The notes: a model not told the origin generated them from the letters alone. A DNA stretch of 64,000 nucleotides from Aestuariibius sp. HNIBRBA575 (GCF_040932005.1 NZ_CP162414.1:2507501-2571500), one strand, 5' to 3'. Counted from the stretch's first letter, positions 40,778-49,992 are shown. Numbers and translations: made by a program.

Positions 40778-41298
40778 CAGCCGCGCGCCAATTCGCGTTT
40801 AAGTTTCTGCATTTTACGCGTGATCATCTGGCGGCGCAGCGGTTTGAGGTAGTCGATAAACAGCTTGCCGCGCAAATGGTCCAATTCATGCTGCGCACAG
40901 GTCGCCCACAGCCCGTCGAATTTCTGACTATGGGTTTCTCCGTCCAAACCCAGCCATTGCATTTCAACTTCGGCGGGGCGTTCGACTTCGCCATATTGTT
41001 CCGGGATCGACAAACAGCCCTCTTCGTAGACGTTTAGTTCGTCTGATTCCCATGTGATCGTTGGGTTGATCATCACCATTGGATTGGGGGCTTCGTTTTC
41101 GTCTTTGACGCAATCCATCACAAACATGCGATTCATCACGCCAATTTGCGGCGCAGCCAGCCCAACACCGGGCGCATCATACATGGTTTCAAGCATATCA
41201 TCAGCCTGACGGCGCAACGCATCCGTAATTTCAGTCACGGGGTCACAGACCTTTTTCAGGCGAGGGTCGGGATGGATCAGGATCGGGCGCAAAGTCAT
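40777..41298 (-). CDS. def: Peptide deformylase
   Basis: 173 residues from ATG 41298 (MTLRPILIHPDPRLKKV). In-frame codons upstream to 41442 would overlap the divergent patB start. All three motifs are intact: GVGLAAPQ, EEGCLSIPE, QHELDHLRG. Metal enzyme removing formyl from nascent proteins. First gene of the def-def-like-fmt unit. Confidence 0.95.
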   Translation of the reverse strand: MTLRPILIHPDPRLKKVCDPVTEITDALRRQADDMLETMYDAPGVGLAAPQIGVMNRMFVMDCVKDENEAPNPMVMINPTITWESDELNVYEEGCLSIPEQYGEVERPAEVEMQWLGLDGETHSQKFDGLWATCAQHELDHLRGKLFIDYLKPLRRQMITRKMQKLKRELARG

Positions 41299-41386
41299 GG
41301 CGTTCATGTAGGCCATGACAGGACAATTCGCAACGGGGCTTGCGCCTGCCGTTGCAATGGATACCGTGCGCCCAAAGGAGAACACC

Positions 41387-42556
41387 ATGAGTTTTGACAC
41401 CCCGATCGACCGCCGTGACACCCATTGCGTAAAATGGGACATGATGGGGCAGATTTACGGCGTTCCTGCCGATGGTGGTTTGGCAATGTGGGTGGCTGAC
41501 ATGGAATTCCGCCCGCCCAGTGTTGTGCAGGACGCGCTGCAAAAGCTACTGGATCATGGGGTTTATGGGTATTTTGGCGATGACGGCAAATATCTGTCTG
41601 CGATCCAATGGTGGATGAAGGAACGGCATGATTGGGACGTGGATACTGCCTCGATCTTTACCACGCATGGGTTGGTTAATGGCACCGCGCTGTGCGTTGA
41701 TGCGTTTACCAAGCCGGGCGACGGTGTGGTTCTGTTTACCCCAGTTTATCACGCCTTTGCACGGGTGATTGCGGCGTCGGATCGGACGCTGGTGGAATGC
41801 GAATTGGTCAACAATAACGGGCGTTACGAAATGGATTTCGACGCCTATGACGCGCAAATGACCGGCAATGAACGCATGGTGATCCTGTGTTCGCCGCACA
41901 ATCCCGGTGGGCGTGTCTGGACCCGCGCAGAATTGCAAGGCGTCGCCGATTTCGCCAAACGCCATGATCTGGTGTTGGTGTCGGATGAAATCCACCACGA
42001 TCTGGTGATGCCCGGCCACAGCCATATCCCGATGACCAAAATCGACGGGATCGAGGACCGGTTGGTCATGATGACCGCCACGACCAAGACGTTTAACATC
42101 GCTGGCAGCCACACAGGCAATGTGATCATCGCCGACCCTGACCTGCGCCGCAAATTCGCCGGGCGTATGGCCGCGCTGGGGATGTCGCCCAATTCGTTTG
42201 GCCTGTTCATGACCACCGCCGCCTATTCCCCAGAAGGTGCGGCTTGGGTGGATGATCTGCGCGCCTATCTGGATGGCAACCGCAAGGTTTTTGACGAAGG
42301 CATTAACGCGATCCCCGGCCTGTCTTCGATGAATTTGGCGTCAACCTATCTGTCATGGGTTGATTTTTCGGGCACCGGCATGGCCCGCCCTGAATTCACC
42401 CAGCGCGTTGAACAATCAGCAAAAATCGCGGTCAATCACGGCCCAACCTTTGGCAAAGGCGGCGAGGATTTTCTGCGTTTCAACATTGCCGCCCCCCGCG
42501 CCCAAGTGATTGAGGCCGTGGAACGGATGCAAAAAGCCTTTGCTGATCTTCAATGA
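41387..42556 (+). CDS. PatB/MalY-type pyridoxal-phosphate C-S lyase
   Basis: 389 residues from ATG 41387, with AAAGGAG 6 bases upstream. A fold-type I aminotransferase of the MalY/PatB group: WVADMEFRPP and YGYFGDD at the start, CSPHNPGGRVWTRAEL, SDEIHHDLV, then the PLP lysine in TATTKTFNIAGSHTGN. Members cleave cystathionine or cysteine conjugates to pyruvate, ammonia and a thiol. The precise substrate is unknown. Divergent from def. Confidence 0.9.
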   Translation: MSFDTPIDRRDTHCVKWDMMGQIYGVPADGGLAMWVADMEFRPPSVVQDALQKLLDHGVYGYFGDDGKYLSAIQWWMKERHDWDVDTASIFTTHGLVNGTALCVDAFTKPGDGVVLFTPVYHAFARVIAASDRTLVECELVNNNGRYEMDFDAYDAQMTGNERMVILCSPHNPGGRVWTRAELQGVADFAKRHDLVLVSDEIHHDLVMPGHSHIPMTKIDGIEDRLVMMTATTKTFNIAGSHTGNVIIADPDLRRKFAGRMAALGMSPNSFGLFMTTAAYSPEGAAWVDDLRAYLDGNRKVFDEGINAIPGLSSMNLASTYLSWVDFSGTGMARPEFTQRVEQSAKIAVNHGPTFGKGGEDFLRFNIAAPRAQVIEAVERMQKAFADLQ

Positions 42557-42617
42557 CAGAACGCCGTTTCAGGGCCGATATGGTCCTGAAACACCCCGGC
42601 GGGTACCGGTTTTACAC

Positions 42618-42968
42618 CTAGTGGCGCGGTAGAAACGCAATCGGCGCATCTGTGGCGCGCACATAATCCAGTGGTGCCTGATCCATTGCCAATGTGCTGC
42701 GTTTGAATTCATAATGCCATTCACCGTCCACTTCGGATGTGGCGATGATCAGGCATTGATACAGATGTTTGCCGCCATCAAACAGATCCACCAGCCCCCG
42801 TAATTGCGGCGCTTCCGCAGCATCAACCGCAAACCCCGTATCCCATTTGCGCAGAACCCGCAGGCGCACTTCGCCCACTTCGACATAAAGTCGACTGGCT
42901 TTGCGCTCCGCCTTGCGACGCGCTTCTTTCAGTCCCTGCAATACGGCTTCGGGCAAAATATCCGACAT
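42618..42968 (-). CDS. Conserved hypothetical protein, PilZ-like pattern
   Basis: 116 residues from ATG 42968 with GGAG six bases upstream. A charged helical N-terminus (EARRKAERKASR) precedes a beta-rich domain with RLRVLRKWDTGFAV and VDLFDGGKHLYQCLI. The order R-V-L-W-D-G-F and D-G recalls PilZ-like barrels, but the RxxxR c-di-GMP signature is not convincing. Soluble, no signal peptide. Function unknown. Confidence 0.68.
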   Translation of the reverse strand: MSDILPEAVLQGLKEARRKAERKASRLYVEVGEVRLRVLRKWDTGFAVDAAEAPQLRGLVDLFDGGKHLYQCLIIATSEVDGEWHYEFKRSTLAMDQAPLDYVRATDAPIAFLPRH

Positions 42969-43065
42969 AGTGATCTCCATCCTGCATTTACCATGAACTG
43001 AGACTTACAAAGATCAAGTAAACATTGGATGTCAGTCGGATAGAGCGCCCAAATTAGCCAAAAGG

Positions 43066-43857
43066 TCAGGTATTGTGGTCCTCAACCAGATCGATTCCGG
43101 TCACCGGACGCAGCACATGGGGCATTTTCGGGTCATACAAAGCCGAATCGCGGAATTCACGGGCTTCGGCCAGCGCAGGGCCCAACAGGATCAACGCGGT
43201 GCGGGTGATTTTTTCGGCGCGCACCTTTTTGCGGATATCGGCCAAAGTGCCGCGAATGATCATCTGATCCGGCCAACCGACGCGATAGGCCACCACAACC
43301 GGACAATCGATCCCGTAATGCGGCACCAGCTGACGTTCGATTTCACGCATATTGCGCACCGCCAGATGGATCGCCAGCGTAGCCCCCGTGCGGCCAAAAT
43401 TATCAAGCGTTTCACCGTCAGGCATGGATGTGGATTGCATCGACATCCGCGTCAGCACGATGGATTGCGCAATTTCCGGGATCGTCAGTTCCTGACCGAT
43501 CGCCGCCGCCGCCGCCGCATAGGCGGGCACGCCGGGGATAATTTCATAGTCGATATCATCAGCGCGCAACCGGCGGATTTGTTCGGCAATCGCCCCATAT
43601 AGCGACGGATCACCGGAATGCACCCGCGCCACGTCTTCGCCGCGCGCCTTGGCCGCCAGGATTTCGCCATGGGTGTCGTCCAGCGTCATCACCGCCGTGT
43701 CCATCACACGCGCCCCATCTGGCGCTCCGGCCACCACCTGTTCTGGCACCAATGATCCAGCATATAGACAAACCGGACATTCCCCAATGATCCGCTGCGC
43801 TTTCAGCGTCAGCAATTCCGGATCGCCGGGGCCTGCGCCAATGAAATAAACCTTCAT
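43066..43857 (-). CDS. cobM: Precorrin-4 C11-methyltransferase
   Basis: 263 residues. The cobalamin methyltransferase signature VYFIGAGPGDPELLTLKAQ opens the protein, followed by VARVHSGDPSLYGAIAEQ and PGVPAYAAAAA. Adds a methyl at C11 of precorrin-4. It lies 95 bases downstream of cobJ, the only sizeable gap in this cob operon, and the gap contains two small hairpins. Confidence 0.94.
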   Translation of the reverse strand: MKVYFIGAGPGDPELLTLKAQRIIGECPVCLYAGSLVPEQVVAGAPDGARVMDTAVMTLDDTHGEILAAKARGEDVARVHSGDPSLYGAIAEQIRRLRADDIDYEIIPGVPAYAAAAAAIGQELTIPEIAQSIVLTRMSMQSTSMPDGETLDNFGRTGATLAIHLAVRNMREIERQLVPHYGIDCPVVVAYRVGWPDQMIIRGTLADIRKKVRAEKITRTALILLGPALAEAREFRDSALYDPKMPHVLRPVTGIDLVEDHNT

Positions 43858-43871
43858 CTCAATCTCTCCTC

Positions 43872-43932
43872 AGCCCGCGTTTCGGGCTCACATGGCGACA
43901 CGCACCAATAAACCTGCATGGGCAAAGCCCAT
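43872..43932 (-). repeat. Two small hairpins in the cobJ-cobM gap
   Basis: ATGGGC/GCCCAT with a 3-base loop at 43918-43932, and AGCCCG/CGGGCT with a 5-base loop at 43872-43888. Neither is followed by a T-run. They could mark mRNA processing or an RNA-stability element between cobJ and cobM. Confidence 0.4.
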
Positions 43933-43952
43933 TCCTTTGGATCACGCCTGCC

Positions 43953-45764
43953 TTATGCGGGCTTGGCCAGATCCCCATCGATTTTGCGGGCATAGCCCCG
44001 CGGGGTGAACATGCGTGGTCCTTCGCCCAGCTCAGCCAGACGTGAATTGGACGATCCGATCAGCACAACCGTCAGCATGTCAACTTCGTCCACTTCCAAT
44101 TCATCCAACCGGCGATAGCGCACGTTTTCCTCTGGACGGCCCAGCGAACTGGCCAGCATCACCGGCGTGTCAGCTGGGCGATGTTGCAACAGGATGTCGC
44201 GCGCTTCGGCCAGCAATGTGCGGCGGGTTTTTGACACGGGATTGTAGAACGCGATGACAAAGTCACCTTCCGCGGCGGCCTTTAGACGGCGCACAATATC
44301 ATCCCGCGGTGTCAGCAAATCTGACAGGGAAATCGTGCAGAAATCATGCCCCAGCGGCGCCCCGGCCCGGGCAGCCGCTCCTTGCAGTGCGGAAACGCCC
44401 GGCGAACAGACCACTTCGACCCGGTGCGCTGCATCGGATACGCCATGTTCATCCACGCCCCGATCCAGCAGTTCAAACACCAGCGCGCCCATCGCATAAA
44501 TCCCGGCATCCCCGGAACAAACCAGCGCGACGTTTTTGCCTTTTGCCGCTTGTTCCAGCGCATAGCGACACCGCGCCTCTTCGCCGCCCAATGGGAAATC
44601 GGACCGTTCTTTGCCTCCAGCCAAGGGGCCCAGCAGATCAATATACAATCCATATCCCACCAATTCTTCGGCCTCAGCGACCAATTTGGACACTTCTGGT
44701 GTACGCCAAGCCGCCTGCCCCGGACCAATGCCCACCACAGACAAACGCCCGCGTGCGCGCCCAGGCATGTCCACAATCGGATCTTCGGATCGCGCCAAGG
44801 CGCAGGTAGTGTTCGCGGTTTTGCTTTTCTCCACGGACAATTCACCATCCGCACCTGATGCGGCCAGCGCGGCGCCTTCGCTAACCCCGTGACAGCCGAC
44901 TTCTTCGAACACCACTTTGGATGGGTTGGCCAAACGGCTTGCCTCAGATTCCAGTTCAGCGGCAGTGAACAGGCGCAGCGGCACGCCCAAACGGTTGGCC
45001 ACTTCGATGATGGCGGGTTCATCCGCCTTTAGGTCAATTGACGCCACACAGGCGACGGCACCTTGGGCCACGTCCGCCGCATGAAGCGCGCCTTGCACAT
45101 GGTTCCACATTTCTTCTGGGTCGGCCCCCCTTGCACAGCCCAGCCCCAGCGCAAAACGTTGCGGGTGATAGACCAGCCGTGTGTCATTGCCTTCGCCTTC
45201 GGCCTCGGTGACCAGCAATTCCAGATCATCGCCTTCGGGCAGATCGACGCCGAACATTTCTTCGTCGCTCCAGACCACGCCGCCGCCGTTTAGCAAAATC
45301 GCCATCGCACCTTTGGCGGCTTCGGGGTTTTGCAACCGATAGCCTGCCGGGGGTTCGTCCAGTGCGACACCCAACGCCACATCGCCAGCAGTTGTGACCG
45401 CAGACACGGCGTTCAGCCCCTTGGCCACAGTGCTGGCAATCCGGTTCGCACCGCGATGACCGCCCAGCAAAGGCACAACCACGCTGCCATCATCGGCCAC
45501 CGCCACCACGGGCGGTTCACTGCGTTTATCCGCCAGCAACGGCGCCACGGCGCGCACCAGAATGCCCGATGCACAAACGCCAACAATCGGCACGCCAGCG
45601 GCAAACAAATCGCGGGTGTGGTCCAGCGCATTGTCAAAAAACGCATCCGCCTTGGTGACACGTCCTTGACGGCCATGCACTTGCGCGCCCAGCAGGGCCG
45701 CAACTTTGTGGGCGGTGGGTTCGCCGGATTTTGACAGCGCTAAAACGATGGGCGTTACAGCCAT
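43953..45764 (-). CDS. cobJ: CbiG-CobJ fusion (cobalt-precorrin-5A hydrolase/CobE-like plus precorrin-3B C17-methyltransferase)
   Basis: 603 residues. Residues ~1-165 match the CbiG N-terminal domain (VCASGILVRAVAPLLADKR, LLGGHRGANRIA). Residues ~210-325 match the CbiG C-terminal/CobE domain (LGCARGADPEEMW, VASIDLKADEPAIIEVANRL, EEVGCHGVSEGAAL). Residues ~345-603 are CobJ (LSVVGIGPG, VALVCSGDAGIYAMG, SLSDLLTPRDDIVRRL). CobJ methylates C17 and contracts the ring. CbiG opens the lactone in the cobalt-first route, while CobE alone serves the aerobic route. Overlaps cobI by 10 bases. Confidence 0.92.
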   Translation of the reverse strand: MAVTPIVLALSKSGEPTAHKVAALLGAQVHGRQGRVTKADAFFDNALDHTRDLFAAGVPIVGVCASGILVRAVAPLLADKRSEPPVVAVADDGSVVVPLLGGHRGANRIASTVAKGLNAVSAVTTAGDVALGVALDEPPAGYRLQNPEAAKGAMAILLNGGGVVWSDEEMFGVDLPEGDDLELLVTEAEGEGNDTRLVYHPQRFALGLGCARGADPEEMWNHVQGALHAADVAQGAVACVASIDLKADEPAIIEVANRLGVPLRLFTAAELESEASRLANPSKVVFEEVGCHGVSEGAALAASGADGELSVEKSKTANTTCALARSEDPIVDMPGRARGRLSVVGIGPGQAAWRTPEVSKLVAEAEELVGYGLYIDLLGPLAGGKERSDFPLGGEEARCRYALEQAAKGKNVALVCSGDAGIYAMGALVFELLDRGVDEHGVSDAAHRVEVVCSPGVSALQGAAARAGAPLGHDFCTISLSDLLTPRDDIVRRLKAAAEGDFVIAFYNPVSKTRRTLLAEARDILLQHRPADTPVMLASSLGRPEENVRYRRLDELEVDEVDMLTVVLIGSSNSRLAELGEGPRMFTPRGYARKIDGDLAKPA

Positions 45765-46456
45765 GGGTCGGTCCCTTTCACAAGGAGGATCATAGAGAAA
45801 TAAGGTGCTTTTTCAGGGGCTTGCGCCAAAGGCAACACCACCTGATTGGGCAAGCTGGCCCGTTCGATATAAGAGGCATTGTCGGTCAGACCCAGATCGT
45901 CGATCACCGCGCGAATTTTCGCCAGATGGCGGCCGACCTTCATGATTGCGACGCTTTCTGCGCCTTCAATGCGGGCCCGCAATTCGGGTTCGGGCAATGG
46001 GCCGGGCAAAACCGTCAGACGTTCGTTGCGCGCCACAAGCGGTGTTTTCGCCGAGGCGGCACAGGCGGTGATCGAGGTCACGCCGGGCACAATTTCGACG
46101 TCATATTTATCTGACAGACGCGCAAACAGGTACATGAACGAGCCATAGAAAAACGGATCCCCTTCGCACAGGCACACCACGTCATGGCCTGCATCCAACG
46201 CGTCAGCAATAGACGCCGCGCCTGCGTCATAGGCTGCCTGCGCCGGGCCGCGTTCAACGGTCATAGGGATGTCCATGACAATTTCCTGCGCATCCGCCGG
46301 GATCAATTCCGCTGCGATGGCACGGGCAAAGCTGTCCCCACCTTCAAGGCTTGGATAGGCCACCACATTCGCCGTTTCGATCAAACGGGCGGCGCGCAAT
46401 GTCATCAAATCTGCCGCGCCGGGTCCAAGCCCAACGCCGTATAATACACCTGTCAT
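45755..46456 (-). CDS. cobI: Precorrin-2 C20-methyltransferase
   Basis: 233 residues from ATG 46456 in an ATGA overlap with cobL; longer frames run into cobL. GVLYGVGLGPGAADLMTLRAARL opens the fold (in part), with VVCLCEGDPFFYGSFMYLF and PGVTSITACAA following. Methylates C20 of precorrin-2. Coupled to cobL and to the cobJ fusion. Confidence 0.95.
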   Translation of the reverse strand: MTGVLYGVGLGPGAADLMTLRAARLIETANVVAYPSLEGGDSFARAIAAELIPADAQEIVMDIPMTVERGPAQAAYDAGAASIADALDAGHDVVCLCEGDPFFYGSFMYLFARLSDKYDVEIVPGVTSITACAASAKTPLVARNERLTVLPGPLPEPELRARIEGAESVAIMKVGRHLAKIRAVIDDLGLTDNASYIERASLPNQVVLPLAQAPEKAPYFSMILLVKGTDPWL

Positions 46457-47673
46457 CGCTTCACCAAGCTGAGTTGTGTGACGGTCATAGAAGGTTTCCA
46501 TCCGGTTAAGCGGCCCACAGGTTGCGCCCGTTGCACGCTGACTTTGACCAGCTCGCCGCCGTATTTTGCATGCAAGGCGATCATCACCGCTTCGCTTTCT
46601 AGGGTGACGGCGTTGGCCACCAGCCGCCCCAATGGTTTCAGCGCCGCCCATGCCGCATCAAACGCGTCCATCGACAATCCCCCGCCGATGAAAATCGCGT
46701 CAGGGGCTTCTAATCCGGTCAATGCATCCGGCGCGGTTCCTTCGACCAATTGCAAACGGGGCGTGCCCAGTGCCAGCGCATTGGCGGCGGCCATGGCCCG
46801 ACGATCGGCGCGCGGTTCGATCCCGATGGCGCGTGCGTAATGGGCCGCGCGCATCCATTCGATCGCCACCGATCCGCTGCCCGCGCCAATGTCCCACAAC
46901 AATGCGCCACGCATGGGCATCAATTTGGCCAAGGTCGCGGCGCGCACTTCTTGCTTGGTCATGGTGCCGTCGGACTGAAACAAATTGTCCGCCAATCCCG
47001 GCACACGCGGCAACAAGGCCGCATTGGGCGCGGCGATACAGTCTACGGCCAAGGTATTGAAATCAGGGACAATGTGATCCCAATCTTCGGCCAGCCCGTC
47101 ATAGCGTTCTTCTCGGTCGCCCCCCATGGCGGCCAGTACGGTCATTTTGGATTTGCCAAAACCACGTTCCGTCAAAAAGGCCGCAATCTGGGCCGGTGTT
47201 TCCGCCCCTGTTGTCAAAACCAACAGCCGTGCATCGGGCTGAATAAACGCGATCATCTGTTCAACCGGACGGCCATGCACGGTCAGTGTTTCCAGATCCG
47301 CCATCGACCAGCCCATGCGCGCGGCGGCCAATTGAAATGCGCCCACTTGGGGGTGAAACACGATTTCGGACGGCTCTACGCTGCGCCCGATCCGGGCCCC
47401 GGCGGAAAACCACAACGGATCGCCCGTGACCAGCACAACCACCAGCCGTCCACGCAGCCCGGTTACGACGTCTAACATATGTGAAAACGGCGACGGCCAG
47501 GACAGGCGTTCGGCTTTGTTGGACAAAACCAAACCATGGTGGCGTTCCGCGCCGATGATCACGTCTGCGGCGTCCAGAACGGCGCGGGTCACAGGCGTCA
47601 ACCCGGTCAAGCCGTCTTCGCCTATTCCGACCACATGTAACCAAGGTGTCGTGGATGCCAATTCAGATGTCAT
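46453..47673 (-). CDS. cobL: Precorrin-6Y C5,15-methyltransferase (decarboxylating)
   Basis: 406 residues from ATG 47673. The N-terminal CbiE-like half (WLHVVGIGEDGLTGL, VVLVTGDPLWFSAGARI) is fused to a C-terminal CbiT-like half (LLWDIGAGSGSVAIEWMRA, DAIFIGGGLS). Methylates C5 and C15 and decarboxylates the C12 acetate. Overlaps the small membrane-protein gene (TATG region 47670-47673) and cobI. Confidence 0.95.
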   Translation of the reverse strand: MTSELASTTPWLHVVGIGEDGLTGLTPVTRAVLDAADVIIGAERHHGLVLSNKAERLSWPSPFSHMLDVVTGLRGRLVVVLVTGDPLWFSAGARIGRSVEPSEIVFHPQVGAFQLAAARMGWSMADLETLTVHGRPVEQMIAFIQPDARLLVLTTGAETPAQIAAFLTERGFGKSKMTVLAAMGGDREERYDGLAEDWDHIVPDFNTLAVDCIAAPNAALLPRVPGLADNLFQSDGTMTKQEVRAATLAKLMPMRGALLWDIGAGSGSVAIEWMRAAHYARAIGIEPRADRRAMAAANALALGTPRLQLVEGTAPDALTGLEAPDAIFIGGGLSMDAFDAAWAALKPLGRLVANAVTLESEAVMIALHAKYGGELVKVSVQRAQPVGRLTGWKPSMTVTQLSLVKR

Positions 47674-48071
47674 AGGTGGATCATCCCCAATAAAATAAGC
47701 CCTAAGACGATGTCGACCACGGCGCAGAATGGCGGATACCAGGTCACGATACGGGCGCCGCATCGGTGGCCGTGATGGGCCCAATCCCATGCGGCATGGC
47801 CGAAATAACCCAGAACCAGCCAATGCGGATTGATCAAAACACCCAGCGCAACCAGCCCGAATGTCAGCGCGGAAACGGTCGATTCCTGCCAAATTGCACG
47901 ACGTGATGGGGCAGGCTCTGTCAGCAATGCCCCTAGATAAATTGCGCCTACCACGGCCAATCCAATGGCAAACCCAACAATCGCGGCGTCAAAAATCCGA
48001 TGCAACCCGAACCCAATCGCCAGCCCGGTTCCAAGCCCGATCACGGCAGCGCGTTGCATCAGAAAAGTCAT
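47670..48071 (-). CDS. Small membrane protein inside the cob operon (DUF6010-like)
   Basis: 133 residues from ATG 48071, about four membrane helices. Family-like stretches are GLHRIFDAAIVGFAIG and YFGHAAWDWAHHGHR; the conserved His-Asp-His-His near the membrane edge could bind metal or be catalytic. I associate this pattern with DUF6010, with limited certainty. Coupled by 4-base overlaps to cobH upstream and cobL downstream. No known cobalamin enzyme has this shape, so a role in cobalt or intermediate handling is inference. Confidence 0.72.
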   Translation of the reverse strand: MTFLMQRAAVIGLGTGLAIGFGLHRIFDAAIVGFAIGLAVVGAIYLGALLTEPAPSRRAIWQESTVSALTFGLVALGVLINPHWLVLGYFGHAAWDWAHHGHRCGARIVTWYPPFCAVVDIVLGLILLGMIHL

Positions 48072-48709
48072 GTCCGATCCTCTGGCAGACCAGCTGCCAG
48101 TGCATTGACCGCCGACGACGCCATGGCAGAGCCGCCTTTGCGGCCCCGCAGCGCGATAAAATCGCAGCCGCGCGCATTGTTGGCCAGTTCCGCCTTGGAT
48201 TCGGCCGCCCCGATGAACCCAACCGGAAAGCCAAGGATCACGGCCGGTTTGGGCCAGCCTTCGTCCAGCAATTCTAGCAGTCGAAACAGGGCCGTGGGCG
48301 CATTTCCAACCGCCACAACCGCGCCTTCTATGTGGCTGCGCCACAGTTCGACTGCGGCGGCGGATCGCGTGTTGCCAATCGTTTTGGCGCGGTCAGGCAC
48401 GCTGGGATCGTTCAGGGTCACAATCACCTGATTGTCGCGGGGCAGATACCGACGAATGATCCCGGCCCCGACCATTTCGCAATCACACAGGATCGGCGCG
48501 CCTGCGGCCAATGCGGCATGGCCGACCTGCGCAGCATTGGGCGAAAACGCCAACCGATCCGCGATTTCAACCATCCCGCAGGAATGGATCAACCGCGTGA
48601 CCACCGGCTGCATGGCCGGGGCGAACCGGTCGAGCTTGGCCTCGGCGCGCACCGTGGCAAAGCTGGCCGCATAGATCGCCATCGGGTCACGTTCGTAGCG
48701 CAGGCTCAC
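48068..48709 (-). CDS. cobH: Precorrin-8X methylmutase
   Basis: 213 residues. VTRLIHSCGM contains the catalytic His. APILCDCEMVGAGI and the C-terminal PVGFIGAAESKAEL and ALRGRKGGSAMASSAVNAL are characteristic. Moves the C11 methyl to C12 to give hydrogenobyrinic acid. Overlaps cbiX and the membrane-protein gene by 4 bases each. Confidence 0.96.
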   Translation of the reverse strand: MSLRYERDPMAIYAASFATVRAEAKLDRFAPAMQPVVTRLIHSCGMVEIADRLAFSPNAAQVGHAALAAGAPILCDCEMVGAGIIRRYLPRDNQVIVTLNDPSVPDRAKTIGNTRSAAAVELWRSHIEGAVVAVGNAPTALFRLLELLDEGWPKPAVILGFPVGFIGAAESKAELANNARGCDFIALRGRKGGSAMASSAVNALAAGLPEDRT

Positions 48710-49992
48710 TCGGTTGTTTCCCCGGATGGATTGGGTGATTTGCGTGCGGATTCAGGGCCATGCGGGTGATCTGCATGGGGGTATTCTGCATGTACGTGAT
48801 CGTGGTGATGATGGTCATGATGGTTATCATGGCCGTGGTGGTGGTCGTGATGGTGGTGATGATGATGTCCGGCATCGCCAACCAACCGGCACATGCCGGT
48901 GCAGAATGTGTCACACATCGCACAATCGGCCACGTTGGAACCGGGTGCAGATGCCCCCTGCCCTTCGACGTGGTGGTGGTGGCTTTCTTGGACAGAACCA
49001 ACTTCGTCCTCAAAACCCAGCACTTCGGTGCGGTATTTGCACAGCACACATGTGGGCGGTGGCACCAGACCAAAGGCCGGGTGATCCCCCGCCTCAGCGC
49101 GCGCAATCGCCAAACGATCCGCGTGAGACACCTGCGGGGCATCCACATCATCCAGGGCCAATACTTGGGTGCGATATTGGCAGGTTCCACAATTGGGGGG
49201 CGGAGTGGCGCTGACTTGTTCCTTGATGCGTTCCGCGAATGTTTCCAGCACCTTAGCGTGGTCGTTTAGATAGCCTGCCTTGACGACTTGCAGGTCGGGA
49301 TGTTGGGCGGCCACCTGATCCGTGAACCCATAAATCCTGTCGATCAGAATCCCCGCAAACAGGAAATACGGGAACACAATGATCCGTTTATACCCCAGTT
49401 TGGCGGCATGGCTGAGGGTGGGTTCGACCAGTGGGAATGTCACACCGGAATAGCCCACTTCGCACCAGCCAAAGCCCATGCCTTCGTGCAGCATCCGGGC
49501 GATTTTAGCGACGTTGCCATTGGCATCGGGATCAGACGCGCCGCGCCCGATCACAACCAGACAAGTGTCATGCAGGGCCACGTCGCCATGTTCGGCATTG
49601 GCCGTATCCACGGCTTGTTGAATGCGATCCCCGGCGGCGGCGATCATTTTGGGATCCACGCCCAATTCGCGACCATAAGATACGGAAATCCCGTGTTTGG
49701 CGGCATAGGTGTTCAGCACGGTTGGGATGTCATTTTTGGCATGCATCGCGGCAAACAACATGCCCGGCACGGCCAGAATGCGGTCACATCCAGCCGCGCG
49801 CAGTTTGTCCAACCCGTCCCGGATCACCGGGTTGGCAAATTCCAGATAGCCGTATTCGCACAGCCAATCTTCGGGCAGATAGGCGGGCAGTTTTTCCGCC
49901 AGAACCGCAAATTCATCAACCGCATCCTGGGATCGTGACCCATGGCCACAAATCATGACACCGGTTTTGGGGCCTGTATTAGCAGGGCTCAT
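48706..49992 (-). CDS. cbiX: CbiX-type sirohydrochlorin cobaltochelatase with Cys and His-rich C-terminal extension
   Basis: 428 residues. Residues ~10-260 form two chelatase modules (MICGHGSRSQDAVDEF with catalytic His17, then IIVFPYFLFAGILIDRIY). The extension has two copies of a CxxCxYRTxVL unit (Cys268/271 and Cys315/318), then a Cys cluster at 357, 360, 364 and 368, then a tail of about 30 histidines mixed with Asp (residues ~376-411). The chelatase inserts Co2+ into sirohydrochlorin or a related ring. The cysteines could hold an Fe-S cluster or metal, and the His tail could store cobalt. Coupled to the gene upstream and to cobH. Confidence 0.92.
   Translation of the reverse strand: MSPANTGPKTGVMICGHGSRSQDAVDEFAVLAEKLPAYLPEDWLCEYGYLEFANPVIRDGLDKLRAAGCDRILAVPGMLFAAMHAKNDIPTVLNTYAAKHGISVSYGRELGVDPKMIAAAGDRIQQAVDTANAEHGDVALHDTCLVVIGRGASDPDANGNVAKIARMLHEGMGFGWCEVGYSGVTFPLVEPTLSHAAKLGYKRIIVFPYFLFAGILIDRIYGFTDQVAAQHPDLQVVKAGYLNDHAKVLETFAERIKEQVSATPPPNCGTCQYRTQVLALDDVDAPQVSHADRLAIARAEAGDHPAFGLVPPPTCVLCKYRTEVLGFEDEVGSVQESHHHHVEGQGASAPGSNVADCAMCDTFCTGMCRLVGDAGHHHHHHHDHHHGHDNHHDHHHHDHVHAEYPHADHPHGPESARKSPNPSGETTE

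Noticed and set aside
48760..49269. Met/Val-rich + strand frame opposite the CbiX His tail
   Set aside because: It is the complement of His/Asp codons (ATG and GTG runs) and not a membrane protein.
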